The position numbers and the translations under genes were made by a program. This document shows positions 33,655-44,400 of a stretch of DNA of 64,000 bases, one piece after another (position 1 is the first letter of the stretch; the number at the start of each line of letters is the position of its first letter). Below the pieces are notes generated by a model. The model was given only the letters and a program-made list of their open reading frames with translations, was not told the DNA's origin and searched no databases. Source of the stretch: a virus; IMG/VR virus record IMGVR_UViG_3300029448_000015, positions 1-64,000 of that record, one strand, 5' to 3'.

Positions 33655-33924
33655 ATGCAACCTAGTAATCCTAATACACCTAGTTCTATTTCAAATAAAT
33701 TATCTGGTGGAGTTAACGATATTTATTTATCAGAAAATTCTAAAGTTTCTGGAGGAAACAGTAATATATATCTTACAGATGGGCAACAAGTTCCCGGTGG
33801 GGCTAACGATATTTATATTACTGAAAATATTAAAATAGCAGGAGGAGCTAACGATATTTATCTTTCTGATAATCAAGCTACTCCTCGTTCAGGTATTTAT
33901 TTACAAGATAATAAACCTGTATAA
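33655..33924 (+). CDS. 15-residue repeat protein (GG-NDIYLS-N)
   Basis: 89 residues made of about 4.5 copies of a 15-residue unit, consensus GGANDIYLSENxKVx (units start near residues 19, 34, 49, 64, then a partial). The regular GG-DIYL spacing suggests a small beta-solenoid or beta-prism edge, for example a fibre tip or trimer plug. Good SD (CGGAGTAAATT). No homologue seen in phage A. Confidence 0.7.
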   Translation: MQPSNPNTPSSISNKLSGGVNDIYLSENSKVSGGNSNIYLTDGQQVPGGANDIYITENIKIAGGANDIYLSDNQATPRSGIYLQDNKPV

Positions 33925-33941
33925 GTAAAAAGGTTAAAGTT

Positions 33942-36900
33942 ATGGCTAGAAAGTCTGCAAAAAATAAAAAAGCTTTAAAAAGAAAAAATGAAGCTATGAA
34001 GCGTAGTCGTGTTTTAAGACAGGATTATACTGTGGGTGGCAGAGTAAAAGCCTTTAATGGTCTTCCAGATGGTGTTCAGGAAGCTATAGATGCTGCACGG
34101 AAAGCAGAAGAGGAAGCAAGAAGAAAAGCTTCTGTAGATCAAGATAAGTCACCTCAAGAAGCACAACAAGCTCAAGTGCAACCTATTTCTACCCCCACAG
34201 CAACTCCTGTTACACGCCAAGTACAAGAAGATATTACACCTACTCCTTTTACGCAAAGAGTAGTTCCTGTTCGTAGAAAGCCTACTATTGTTTCAGATCC
34301 TAGAAAAGAGTTTATTCCTGATGAAACAATTATAAATCCAAGAACAGGACAAAGTGTAACGCCTCCTCCAATTACTACTAGACGTACTACTACACCTACT
34401 ACATCTACTACATCTACTACAGAAGATTCTGATACTACAACAGTAAAAAAAGATGAACAAACAATATTACCAGTAGAACCTGACGATTATGGTTCTAGAT
34501 ATGATGGTAAACAATATTCGGAAGGTGACTACGATATTATTAGGCGTGGTGGTGGAGATAAAAATTCTGATAATTTTATTACAGAAGAAGAGTGGGCTAC
34601 GTGGATGCTTAATAAAGGCCCAACTCCCGGTTTTGAAGAAGGATGGACAAATAAATTAAAAGAAGTTGCTGCACAAGGAGATTTAAGACCTTCAACTGTT
34701 ACAGCTATTTATGAAAAATTAGGTATTGCTAATGAAGATAGACCATTAATAGATTTCAGTGGGCCTTACCCTGTTACTGCATTAACTAGAAAAGATTTTA
34801 ATTCTGACTCAGCTTTTGGTACTTATAAAGACGAGTATGATAAAACTGTAAAAGTTTGGGAAAATATGACTCCTTTAAGGAGAACTCAATATTTTTCATC
34901 TTTAGGCCCACCTGACAGAGATAAACTTGATGTAACTTTAGAAGGTAGAAAAGTAGTTGGTGATCCTGCTAAAGACGTTTTAAAAAGAATAAAAGATGAT
35001 TTACCTAAAGTAGATGATCCTGAAGCTATTGATACAACAAAAACTGATTTAGATACAGATAAAAGTACATTAACTTCTGATGAACAAATTCAAAAAATAA
35101 GTGCTCCTGTTGATGTAGGCACACGAACAATAAGTCCCGGTAGTATTGATGTTACTACTGCAGAAGTTAGTCAAGCAAGTGATCCTACAATAGATGCTAT
35201 TTCTAAATTAAATATTGATAGAAGTACAACTAGTAAAACTCCTTTTGCTACAACTGAATTTGAAAGAGAAGCTGAAGCTATCAGAGGTGATTTATCAGAA
35301 CGTGCTTCTCCTGCTGAAATAGATGCTATTAGAGAAGAATTATCTAAAGGTCAAAGAGTAGTTTTTAGAGGAGAACCTGTTGTTGTAGATCCTGTTACAG
35401 GCAACCCTGTTGTAATGTCTCCTGTAACTGCAGCAGAAAAACAAAGAAGAGAAGCAATTTTAGATGAAACTCCTGCTGAAGGGGAAGAAGCTATTATAGT
35501 AAATAACTTAGGTTATGAAGCTTCTCAAAGAAGAGAGTTAACAGGTGAAGCTGCTAAAGGTGATGCAGTTTCTTTTATAGAAGATATTTCATCTAGAGGT
35601 GATGTTTCTGCTATTCCTTCAAGAATAGTAGAGACTATTCTAGACAATCCTGCTCAAGTAACTGCTCAAATAGATCAAAATCCTGTAGAAGTACAAGCAG
35701 CTATAGCAGCTTTACCCGAAGAAGCTTTAGTATCTGCACAACTTGAAAATCTTTTAGCAGGAATTGATGAAGGTGTTACTCCTGCATGGGCTAGACCTGC
35801 TGTTCAATTAGTAGAATCTAGGATGAGTGCTAGAGGTTTAAGTGTTTCTACAGTAGGAAGAGATGCATTATTTAATGCTATTATTCAAACAGCTTTACCT
35901 ATAGCTCAAAGTAATGCAACAGCTTTACAACAAAGAGCTACTCAAAATTTATCTAATGAGCAGCAAGCTAATATACAGCAAGCTTCTCAAGATATGCAAT
36001 TAAGACTTACTAATTTAGGTAATAGACAAGCATCGGGATCTCAAACTGCTCAGTTAGCACAACAAATAAATTTAGCTCAAGGTGACATTACTAAACAAAC
36101 TGTTTTAACTGAAGCTCAACAAACACAACAATTAAGATTACAAAGTCTTCAAAATGAGCAACAAGCAGCTATAGCTAATTTAGGTAATGATCAACAAATA
36201 GAAGTAGCTAATTTACAAGTAGAGGCAGCTAGACTTGGAGCTAACCAAAGTGCAGTAAATCAAGAAAGACTTGCTGAAATGCAAGTAGCTGCTAATTTCT
36301 TACAAAAGAATGGTGAGTTTGCTCAACAAATGGAAGTAGCTAACTTATCTAACGATCAACAAATGAGGTTAGCTTTTCTTACATCTAAGAATCAAGCGGA
36401 GTCTCAGAACCTTACTGCTGCACAACAAACAGAATTAGCAAATCTTAATAGTCGTTTAGAGTTAAATAAAATAAATTCAAATTTAGCTCAACAGATGGGA
36501 TTAGCTCAGTTAAATGTTGATCAACAACAAGCAATGCAGAATGCTTCTGTAGTAGCTAATATGGACTTATCGGAGTTCAATGCTGAACAACAAATGGAAA
36601 TAGCTAATAGTAAGTTTATGCAGACTATATCTTTGCAAGATTTTTCTCAAAGACAACAATCTACTATGCAAAATGCAACAACATTAGCTTCTATGGATTT
36701 ACAAGTTGCAGATGCATTAACTAAAGTAAGTATTGAAAATGCTAGAAACTTTTTACAAGTAGATATGGCTAATTTAAATACTGAACAACAAGCTTATATA
36801 TTAGATTCTCAACAATCACAGCAAGTAATGTTAAGTAATACGGCTGCTGAAAATGCTGCAAGACAATTTAATGCTACTAGTGATAATCAAAGAGATCAAT

Positions 36901-37505
36901 TCATGACTAGTTTAGGAGCACAACTAGAACAATTTAATACTAGTCAAAATAATGCTATGTCACAATTTAATGCTACTGAAGCTAATCGTTTAGCTGCAAT
37001 TGATGCCGGGAATATTTTGGATGCTTCAAAAGCTGAAGCAAGTTTGAATAGCCAAATAGATCAATTTAATACTCAAATGGATTTACAAAGAGATCAATGG
37101 AATGCTCAGAATGAGCAAGCTGTTATTCAATCTAATATAAACTGGAGAAGACAACTTAACTTAGCTGAAACTGCTGCTGAGAATGGTGCGAATCAACAAG
37201 CAGCTAATCAAACTTTTCAATTAAGTGCTGCTGAACAATCTTTTGTATGGCAAACTTTAAGAGATGAAGCTACTTATCTAAGACAACAATATGAGTCTGA
37301 AGAAACTAGAAAAACTAATTTATATGCTACTGCTCTTAGCAATGAGTCAGATAAAGCTATAAACGCTCAAAATAGTACATTTAGTAGAATTGATAATTTA
37401 ATAGGTGTTAGTGGTTCAAATACAAGCCCTAGATCAAATTATAGTCCTGCTATTGATACTATGAGCAATGAAGATTTAGAAAGAATAAAACAATTTACAG
37501 GATAA
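33942..37505 (+). CDS. Large Gln-rich virion protein with EF-hand-like loop
   Basis: 1187 residues. Basic N-terminus (1-40), Thr/Pro-rich linker with TTTPTTSTTSTTE near 150, an EF-hand-like loop DKNSDNFITEEE near 205, then helices. From about 660 to 1130 there are degenerate repeats of NL-NEQQ/NDQQ and FN-x-Q-DQ type. Such Gln-rich repeat proteins occur in marine podovirus virions. Likely an ejected or inner-tail protein; exact role unknown. Confidence 0.65.
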   Translation: MARKSAKNKKALKRKNEAMKRSRVLRQDYTVGGRVKAFNGLPDGVQEAIDAARKAEEEARRKASVDQDKSPQEAQQAQVQPISTPTATPVTRQVQEDITPTPFTQRVVPVRRKPTIVSDPRKEFIPDETIINPRTGQSVTPPPITTRRTTTPTTSTTSTTEDSDTTTVKKDEQTILPVEPDDYGSRYDGKQYSEGDYDIIRRGGGDKNSDNFITEEEWATWMLNKGPTPGFEEGWTNKLKEVAAQGDLRPSTVTAIYEKLGIANEDRPLIDFSGPYPVTALTRKDFNSDSAFGTYKDEYDKTVKVWENMTPLRRTQYFSSLGPPDRDKLDVTLEGRKVVGDPAKDVLKRIKDDLPKVDDPEAIDTTKTDLDTDKSTLTSDEQIQKISAPVDVGTRTISPGSIDVTTAEVSQASDPTIDAISKLNIDRSTTSKTPFATTEFEREAEAIRGDLSERASPAEIDAIREELSKGQRVVFRGEPVVVDPVTGNPVVMSPVTAAEKQRREAILDETPAEGEEAIIVNNLGYEASQRRELTGEAAKGDAVSFIEDISSRGDVSAIPSRIVETILDNPAQVTAQIDQNPVEVQAAIAALPEEALVSAQLENLLAGIDEGVTPAWARPAVQLVESRMSARGLSVSTVGRDALFNAIIQTALPIAQSNATALQQRATQNLSNEQQANIQQASQDMQLRLTNLGNRQASGSQTAQLAQQINLAQGDITKQTVLTEAQQTQQLRLQSLQNEQQAAIANLGNDQQIEVANLQVEAARLGANQSAVNQERLAEMQVAANFLQKNGEFAQQMEVANLSNDQQMRLAFLTSKNQAESQNLTAAQQTELANLNSRLELNKINSNLAQQMGLAQLNVDQQQAMQNASVVANMDLSEFNAEQQMEIANSKFMQTISLQDFSQRQQSTMQNATTLASMDLQVADALTKVSIENARNFLQVDMANLNTEQQAYILDSQQSQQVMLSNTAAENAARQFNATSDNQRDQFMTSLGAQLEQFNTSQNNAMSQFNATEANRLAAIDAGNILDASKAEASLNSQIDQFNTQMDLQRDQWNAQNEQAVIQSNINWRRQLNLAETAAENGANQQAANQTFQLSAAEQSFVWQTLRDEATYLRQQYESEETRKTNLYATALSNESDKAINAQNSTFSRIDNLIGVSGSNTSPRSNYSPAIDTMSNEDLERIKQFTG

Positions 37506-37508
37506 TGT

Positions 37509-38558
37509 ATGGGATTTTTTAAAAAAATTTTTAAAGGTATTGGTAAATTTTTCAAGAAAATTGGAAAAGGTATAAAGAAAACCTTTAAAGGTTTTGGAAA
37601 ATTTATGGACAAGATAGGCATCGTAGGCCAAATAGGTATGATGTTTATTTTACCTCACATGGCAGGTGCTTTATTTAAAGGTATAGGTGGTGCAGCTTCT
37701 TATGTAGGTACAGGTATTACAGGTGCTGCAGGACAAGGAACAGGATTGCTTTCTCAGTTAGCTAGAGGAGCAGGGCATGTCATTAATGGAGCAGGTAAGT
37801 TTGCAACAAACATAGGAGCTAAATTTACTAGTATTGGAAATGGAATAAGAGAGTTTGGAAAAACTGCTGCAAATGCACTTCTTCCCGGTAAGCCTTTTGA
37901 AGCAGCTAGTAGTAATTTTTTTGGAGCTAATAGTGCGTGGGGTAAAGCAGTAGCAGATTTTCAAGCTACTCCCGATTTATTTAGTGGTGTTTTTAAACAA
38001 GGAGCTAAAGTTGGAGTTGATACAGCTACTGAAAGTTTAATAGATGTTGCAGTAAGTCCTTCAAGAATTACTCCACCAGAATTTTTATCTAAAGATCCAC
38101 TTACATTAACTGGATCAAAAGATGCTTTAGCACAATTTTCTTTCGATTATGCAGATGCTGCTACAACAGGACTTTCTAAAACTAGTGAAGAAGTTTCTAA
38201 ATCTTTATTAACCAAAGGATTTGATAAATTAAAAACTAATTTTCAAGAAGCTCCAATTAAAACAGTTAAAGATGCTGTAAGTACAGCAGGTCTAGTAAGC
38301 CAAGCTATAGGGGGATCAGATGAAGTAATCATGGATGATGATTATGATTATGGATATGGAAGTGGCTCAGTTTCTCTTACTGCGAATCCTATAGTAACAG
38401 AAGCAGAGTCTGTAGATAATTCTCTTCTTAATCAATACGCTCTTACAACAGTAAATAATTCTTATAATCCAAATTATTATGGTGGTAATTCACCAAGTCC
38501 TTCAGATCCTTATTGGCTTCAGTGGATGAACTCAAACGGGAATCTTTCTTATGGATAA
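37509..38558 (+). CDS. Virion protein with amphipathic Lys/Phe/Gly-rich N-terminus
   Basis: 349 residues. Residues 1-40 are a FKKIFKGIGKFFKKIGKGIK-like run, then Gly/Ala-rich hydrophobic segments (45-130). The N-terminus resembles membrane-active peptides and suggests a role in crossing the host membrane during DNA entry. The C-terminus is Tyr/Asn-rich. Starts four bases after the preceding gene; overlaps the next. Confidence 0.6.
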   Translation: MGFFKKIFKGIGKFFKKIGKGIKKTFKGFGKFMDKIGIVGQIGMMFILPHMAGALFKGIGGAASYVGTGITGAAGQGTGLLSQLARGAGHVINGAGKFATNIGAKFTSIGNGIREFGKTAANALLPGKPFEAASSNFFGANSAWGKAVADFQATPDLFSGVFKQGAKVGVDTATESLIDVAVSPSRITPPEFLSKDPLTLTGSKDALAQFSFDYADAATTGLSKTSEEVSKSLLTKGFDKLKTNFQEAPIKTVKDAVSTAGLVSQAIGGSDEVIMDDDYDYGYGSGSVSLTANPIVTEAESVDNSLLNQYALTTVNNSYNPNYYGGNSPSPSDPYWLQWMNSNGNLSYG

Positions 38559-39063
38559 TATTACAAAAAAATATTTTTCAAATATGGCAAGACCTATACC
38601 CGGTCAAGGTTTACTAAATGATCCTGAAAATCCGTACCCTTGGGAAAAACCTCCAAGATTTACAGATATTACAAGGGCTTCAGAGTATATATTTGAAACA
38701 TTCATAGATGAAGAATTGTATCCCGATTTAATTGAATCCTTAGATAATGATGTACCTATAATGGATATTACAAGGTTTATGTTATTTAAAGGGTTTACAG
38801 AAGGTTTATGGAATCCTGATTTACTATTAAGGTTAATAGAGCCTACAGGTTATATTCTTCTTGCGTTAGCTGAAAGGTGTTCTATAGATCCTATTTTTTA
38901 TGCAGAAGAAATGGAAGATGAAGCTATTGAAGAAGCTGAAAATCCAACTTTATTTTCTGAATATAAAGAAACAAAAAAAATACCTGCAGGTAAGCTATCT
39001 AAAGATATAGAAGAAAAAATTAAAGACTTACCATCTCCATCTCTTCTAGCGAGGGAAGAATAA
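38551..39063 (+). CDS. Hypothetical virion-region protein
   Basis: 170 residues, acidic, with MARPIPGQGLLNDPENPYPW near residue 12 and ITRASEYIFETFIDEELYPD after it. The phrase family is known from T4-like cyanophage structural regions. Overlaps both neighbours (8 bases and 1 base). Possibly a virion accessory protein. Confidence 0.65.
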   Translation: MDNITKKYFSNMARPIPGQGLLNDPENPYPWEKPPRFTDITRASEYIFETFIDEELYPDLIESLDNDVPIMDITRFMLFKGFTEGLWNPDLLLRLIEPTGYILLALAERCSIDPIFYAEEMEDEAIEEAENPTLFSEYKETKKIPAGKLSKDIEEKIKDLPSPSLLAREE

Positions 39064-41429
39064 TGGCAACAGGAATAGATAATTTAGGCCAAAGTTTACT
39101 TGTTGGTCGAGATCAAGGAAGGGCTGAAAAGGAAGAAAGAAAAGAAGCTCAAAGAAGAACTAGAGCTAGAGAAAGAGATCAAGCAGCTAGGAAAGGTGCT
39201 TTACTTACGTTAGGAGGTAACTTACTTAATAGTTACTTTTCTAATAAATATGAAGACTTTTCAAAACGAGAAGAGTTACAGATAGCAAAACGATTATCTG
39301 ATCAAAATAAAAAAGAAAGAGATAAGTTTGAAAATATTGCTATAGCAGCACAATCAGCTAATTTAACAGTGCCTGAGTATTTAGTACAAAATACTAAAGA
39401 AAATTATAATACATTAAAAGATAAAGGTCTTATTAATTCAACTACACTTATGGGGCCAGACCAAGATAAATTATTTGAAACAACTGTAGATAGACACGTA
39501 AATAATTATGTTTATGGAGAAAACTATGAAGTTGGAAAAGACGATACTATAGATTCAAATAGTTTATTTGGTAAATATAAAGCAACTCAAGAAGCTTTAA
39601 AGGGAGTAGATCCTGAAGATTTTAATACATCTGCTGACCTTCTAAAACAAATGCAAGAATCTAATCCGAATGCTAAAAATGTACAACAAAAGTTTTTAAG
39701 ACTTTTAAATTTTAAAGGTATGAATAGCACTGATAGAAAAGAAGCTGCTGAACAAATTATTGCAACTAATTTAGGAGATTTAAAATCTAGGAACGAAGCT
39801 TTAACATTATTTAATCAAGGTTTTAGTCTTCAAGATAGTGTAGGAATGGCTCAAGCAGAAAAAGATTTTATAAATTCTAATATACCTCTAAAAAAAGATG
39901 TGACCAAAACAGAAATAGTTCCTCAACATACAATATATATTGGAGGTAAACCTGTTATTGTACGTGCATTAAAAACAGAATCTAGGTTGTTAAATGGTGC
40001 TATAGCAATAGATTTTAGTGCAGATGAAACATCTAAACGATCAGTGGCAGCTTTTAATTCTCAAGATAAAAGTCTTACTACAACTGAAAAAAAAGAATTT
40101 GATATATTTGGTAGAGAACTAAAAGTTGAAACTACTCATAAACTTGTTGAAAAGCCAGATGGAACTTCTAGTCTTGTTGCTGTTAAACAAACTAAAAACT
40201 ATCTCCCTGTAACACCGGGTAATTTAATATCTGATCAAAAGTTACAAGCACAAGCATTTCTAGATTATGACAACGCAAAGCCCTTATTGCCTGAAGATAC
40301 TAGGGACATATTAACAAATAACCTTACTAAAACAGCAGAGGGTATTATAAATTATAATTCAAATATTGTAAAAGAGGAAATAGCTGCACAAAGAGGAAGT
40401 ATTCACATGGGTGCAAGATTTTTAAATCTTTCAGAATATGTTCCTCAAATTGTTGAAGGTCAAGATACAGCACTTTCTGCAATAATGATGTCTCTTGATA
40501 TGAATTATAAGCAAGGAATTTTAAGTGGTTCTAATCCTATGCGACAATTTTTAGCAAAAGTTAATGAAGCTTATCAAACTAAAACAAGTATTTCACAAGA
40601 AGATTTTCAAGACGTAACTATTAATCCTTTTGTAATGTTAGCTGCACTAGATCAATTACAATTAAAATTAAATAATCCTGAGAAATCACAAATTTTAAAA
40701 ACTTTTATTGAAGAAAATAAAACTAAATTTGGGTTAGAAGGTAATCCAAATGAATACTTTGCTAATTCTTCTCTTCAAGAAAGAGAGTATATGTTGAGCA
40801 TAGTTAAAGCACAGAGTATGAATGAAAATTCTATTTTTAATAACGAAATAATTTCTGGAAGAACTGCTGATGGTACTGACATATCTCTTCCTATAGGTAT
40901 TCAACTTTTAGGTGCAGAAGCAAGTAATCCAGTTGTAGAAGAAGAAAAAGATTTTATTGATTCAATCACTGATTATTTCTCTGGTTCAGATGACACACAG
41001 GGAACAGAAAAGAAAATAGAAAATAAAAAGGTAGAAACAACACAGGTAGAAAATACTTCAAATACTTCACTATTAAATCCTACATCTAATCAAAGTGATT
41101 ATAGTGCAGAAGATTATAAACGCTTTTCAAGACCTGTAACTGGGAGTGCAAAAAAAGTACCTGCAGATGAATATTTTGTAAATAGGGATGGAGATTTAGT
41201 ATATGAAACTGGTAGAGGAACAAAAAGAGTTTATACAGCCAGAACTTCACCTGCATTAAGATTTTTTGAAAGAAAGAAAGAAAAAATAAATGAAAAATCT
41301 CCAGAAGAACTTTTTAAATCTTTTGAATCTTACTTAAAGGAAGGTGATTTTTCTATTCAAGAAATGGAATCTATGGGCTATCCACCTAATTATATCCAAT
41401 ACGCTATTGATTATGTAAAAGGAAGATAG
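39063..41429 (+). CDS. Internal virion protein (putative)
   Basis: 788 residues. Arg/Glu-rich coiled coil at 15-50, GALLTLGGNLLNSYFS, then a long helical protein with no catalytic motif recognised. Position matches the 470-residue gene of A (6719-8131). C-terminal YSAEDYKRFSRPVTG and DLVYETGRGTKRVY look like an attachment domain. Confidence 0.65.
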   Translation: MATGIDNLGQSLLVGRDQGRAEKEERKEAQRRTRARERDQAARKGALLTLGGNLLNSYFSNKYEDFSKREELQIAKRLSDQNKKERDKFENIAIAAQSANLTVPEYLVQNTKENYNTLKDKGLINSTTLMGPDQDKLFETTVDRHVNNYVYGENYEVGKDDTIDSNSLFGKYKATQEALKGVDPEDFNTSADLLKQMQESNPNAKNVQQKFLRLLNFKGMNSTDRKEAAEQIIATNLGDLKSRNEALTLFNQGFSLQDSVGMAQAEKDFINSNIPLKKDVTKTEIVPQHTIYIGGKPVIVRALKTESRLLNGAIAIDFSADETSKRSVAAFNSQDKSLTTTEKKEFDIFGRELKVETTHKLVEKPDGTSSLVAVKQTKNYLPVTPGNLISDQKLQAQAFLDYDNAKPLLPEDTRDILTNNLTKTAEGIINYNSNIVKEEIAAQRGSIHMGARFLNLSEYVPQIVEGQDTALSAIMMSLDMNYKQGILSGSNPMRQFLAKVNEAYQTKTSISQEDFQDVTINPFVMLAALDQLQLKLNNPEKSQILKTFIEENKTKFGLEGNPNEYFANSSLQEREYMLSIVKAQSMNENSIFNNEIISGRTADGTDISLPIGIQLLGAEASNPVVEEEKDFIDSITDYFSGSDDTQGTEKKIENKKVETTQVENTSNTSLLNPTSNQSDYSAEDYKRFSRPVTGSAKKVPADEYFVNRDGDLVYETGRGTKRVYTARTSPALRFFERKKEKINEKSPEELFKSFESYLKEGDFSIQEMESMGYPPNYIQYAIDYVKGR

Positions 41430-41434
41430 CTTAA

Positions 41435-44400
41435 ATGACTCCTGAACAATTAAAATATTTAAAAGAAAATCAAAAAAGTAGTTCTTATTCTTCCTCAAGT
41501 TCTTCTTACTCATCTCCTAGTAAAATTATGAGTGTTACTGAATTTAATAAAAATAAAAAAGTTCAAAGGTTAGCTGATAGTGTTTTTGGTTATTTAAGTT
41601 CAGAAAATAAAATTCCATTTAGAGAAAGTTCTGCTTTTAAAGAAGATATTGCAGAAGCAATGCGAGATGATTATGACTTAACTGTACTAGCACAAAGAGC
41701 TTTAACTCTTTCAAATGCTCCAGATAAAGTTAAAAAAGACTATGCTGAATTACTAGACATCTGGAATAATAAAACTGAAGTTAAAGGATGGTTAGAAAGT
41801 TTAGATGCTGCTAAAGATATAGGAATAGATTTAATAACTGATCCTACTGTTGCTTTATCACTAGCTTCTGGAACTGTTGTTGCTAGGACAGCAGCACAAA
41901 GAGCTTTGCAAGGTAAAGCACAATCAGCTATAGGTAAATTTATACTCTCTGATTCTATTAAAAGTAATACTGCTAAAGCAGGGTTAGCAGGTGCAACTTG
42001 GGGAGGAGGTGAAAACTTCTTAGAACAGTGGAGAGATGTTTCTATAGAAGAAAAAGAAAAGATAGATAAAGGAGAAGTTTTAGAAAGTGCTTTAATAGTA
42101 GGAGCAGTAGGTGCTGCAATCCCCGGAGCAGGTAAAGCAATTTCTAAAAGTTATAAAAAGGTTAAAGAGTTAGGTCAAAAACCTAAAACTAAAAAAACTG
42201 ATGAAGCTTCTAATGTAGGAGAGTCTCCAAGACCTGTTAGAAAAATAATAGAAGAAGAAGAAGTTGAACCTTTACAAGCTAGTACAGATGGAAAAGTTAC
42301 CCCCGAAGTAGAAAAGTTATCTTCTAAAGTTGGAGGAGGTACAAAGACTGCTGAAGAACTTCAAGATGTTGTAGATGAATCTTCTAGAACTAAAGATCCT
42401 AATTTATTTGAAGAAACTCAAAGACTTTTGTTAAAAACAGGAACTTCTTTACTTTTAAAACCTTCTTCATATTTAAATACACCTACTTTAAAAGGTTCTG
42501 CAACAGTTAAAATGCTGCAGAGTCTTTTTCGTTATGACGTAGGTAAAGGTGCTAAAGGTGGAGAAAAGGTAGGCAAAGATTTTAATGAAAATTATGTAAG
42601 TATTCAGGGAAGTTTTTTAACTCCTTTTAAAAAACTTATAGATCCTCTTAAAAGCACTGGTTTTATACGTGGTAGATTTAATTTTAGAGATAAAGTTACA
42701 GACGATACTATTATGAAAGGTCTAAGAGGTGGAGATATTTCAAAGGCAGACTCTCAAATACAAGAAGCTACAGTAGGCGTTAGAAGTATTTTAAATGTTT
42801 TAGGACAAGAGTTAAAAAAATCAGGTTTTATAGAAGAAGTTTTACCTAACTATCTTCCTAGAATGTGGAGTCGCAAAGCAATAAAAAAGAATGAAAGAGG
42901 GTTTAGAGAAATTTTAATTAAATCTAAACAAGCTAAAAATGAAGAAGAAGCAAAAGAAATAATAAATGGTATGCTTGATATTAAAAATAATTTAGATGGT
43001 AATGGAGCATCTAACAATTTTTTTTACAACAGATCGTTAGGTAAAGTTGATGATATTGATGCTGAAGAATTTATAATTGATACACCTTTAGATGAATTAG
43101 TTACAGATTATATTATGCATGCTTCTAAGCATTTAGCTAAAACAAAAACTTTTGGAGTTAGAAATTTAGACGAGTTTCAAAAAAAATATTTACCTATGAT
43201 TGAGAATGAACTTGCTGCAAAAAATAAAACTTTTATAGGAGAAGATAAAGAAAATATTCTTCATTTATATAAGATGGCTACAGGAGAAGGGATTACTGGT
43301 GAAAGATTTTTGGGTGGTCATCCTGCAGATGCGTATTCTACTTTAACAAGAATGGCTTTACTTCCTTTATCTACAATTTCTAGTATTACAGAAATATTTC
43401 TTAACTTTCAAAAAGCAGGAATATTCAATACTGCTGCGTATAAAGGATTTGGAAAAGCTTTAGCTGTTTCTAGTAAAAGTTTAAAAGACTCTACTTTTCA
43501 AGTATTACTAAACAAAAAATATACAAAACAAGAAGCTTGGAGAGAACTAGAAGAATTTTCAATGGCTTTAGATTCTGCAGCTTTAGATGTTGGAGAAAGA
43601 TTAGGTGGATATATACAAGGTAAAGGCTATCAAAAAGCCAATAATCTTTTCTTTAAAACAAATTTACTAGATCAATGGACTAGATTTGTTCAATTAGCTT
43701 CCTTTGGTACTGGAAAAAATTTAATAAAAAGGAATTTAGAATCTATTGCACGAAGAAGAAAGTCAGGGTTAGAACCTTCAGGACGAATTGAAAAACAAAT
43801 AGAGGAACTAAACGAACTTAATATTGATATAGATGCAGGAGTGTCTTGGATAAATAAAGGAGCTAACGTAGATGACTCTTTTTATAAAGATTTAAAATTT
43901 GGAGCAGCTAGATATACAGGAGAAGTTATTTTACAACCTACAGCTACTTCAGGTATTAAACCTGCTTTACAAGCTAATCCAAACACACAGTTATTTTTTC
44001 AATTGCTTTCTTATCCAACTGCTTTTACTAATACAGTTTTATACAATGTAGGTAAAGACCTAGCAAGAGATCCTTTAGGTAAACTTCCCGGTACACTTGC
44101 TGCAGGTTTAATAATGACTGAAACTGCTAGGTACACTAATTGGGTTAGAAGTAGAGGAGAATCAGAAAAAAATAAAACTGAAGCTGAAATATATGAAGAT
44201 GCTATAAGACGATGGGGCGGTAATGGAGTTCTTTTTGATATGCATGAAAGAGCTACTAGAGGAGCACAAGCGTGGCAAAATCCTATTATGTATCCTACAG
44301 GAATGTTTGGCCCAGTTGTAGGAGATGTAGCTACCTCATTATTAACTAGGTCAGTAGGAACTGTATTAGCTGATAAAGTTCCCGGCATGTCAGCTTTTAA

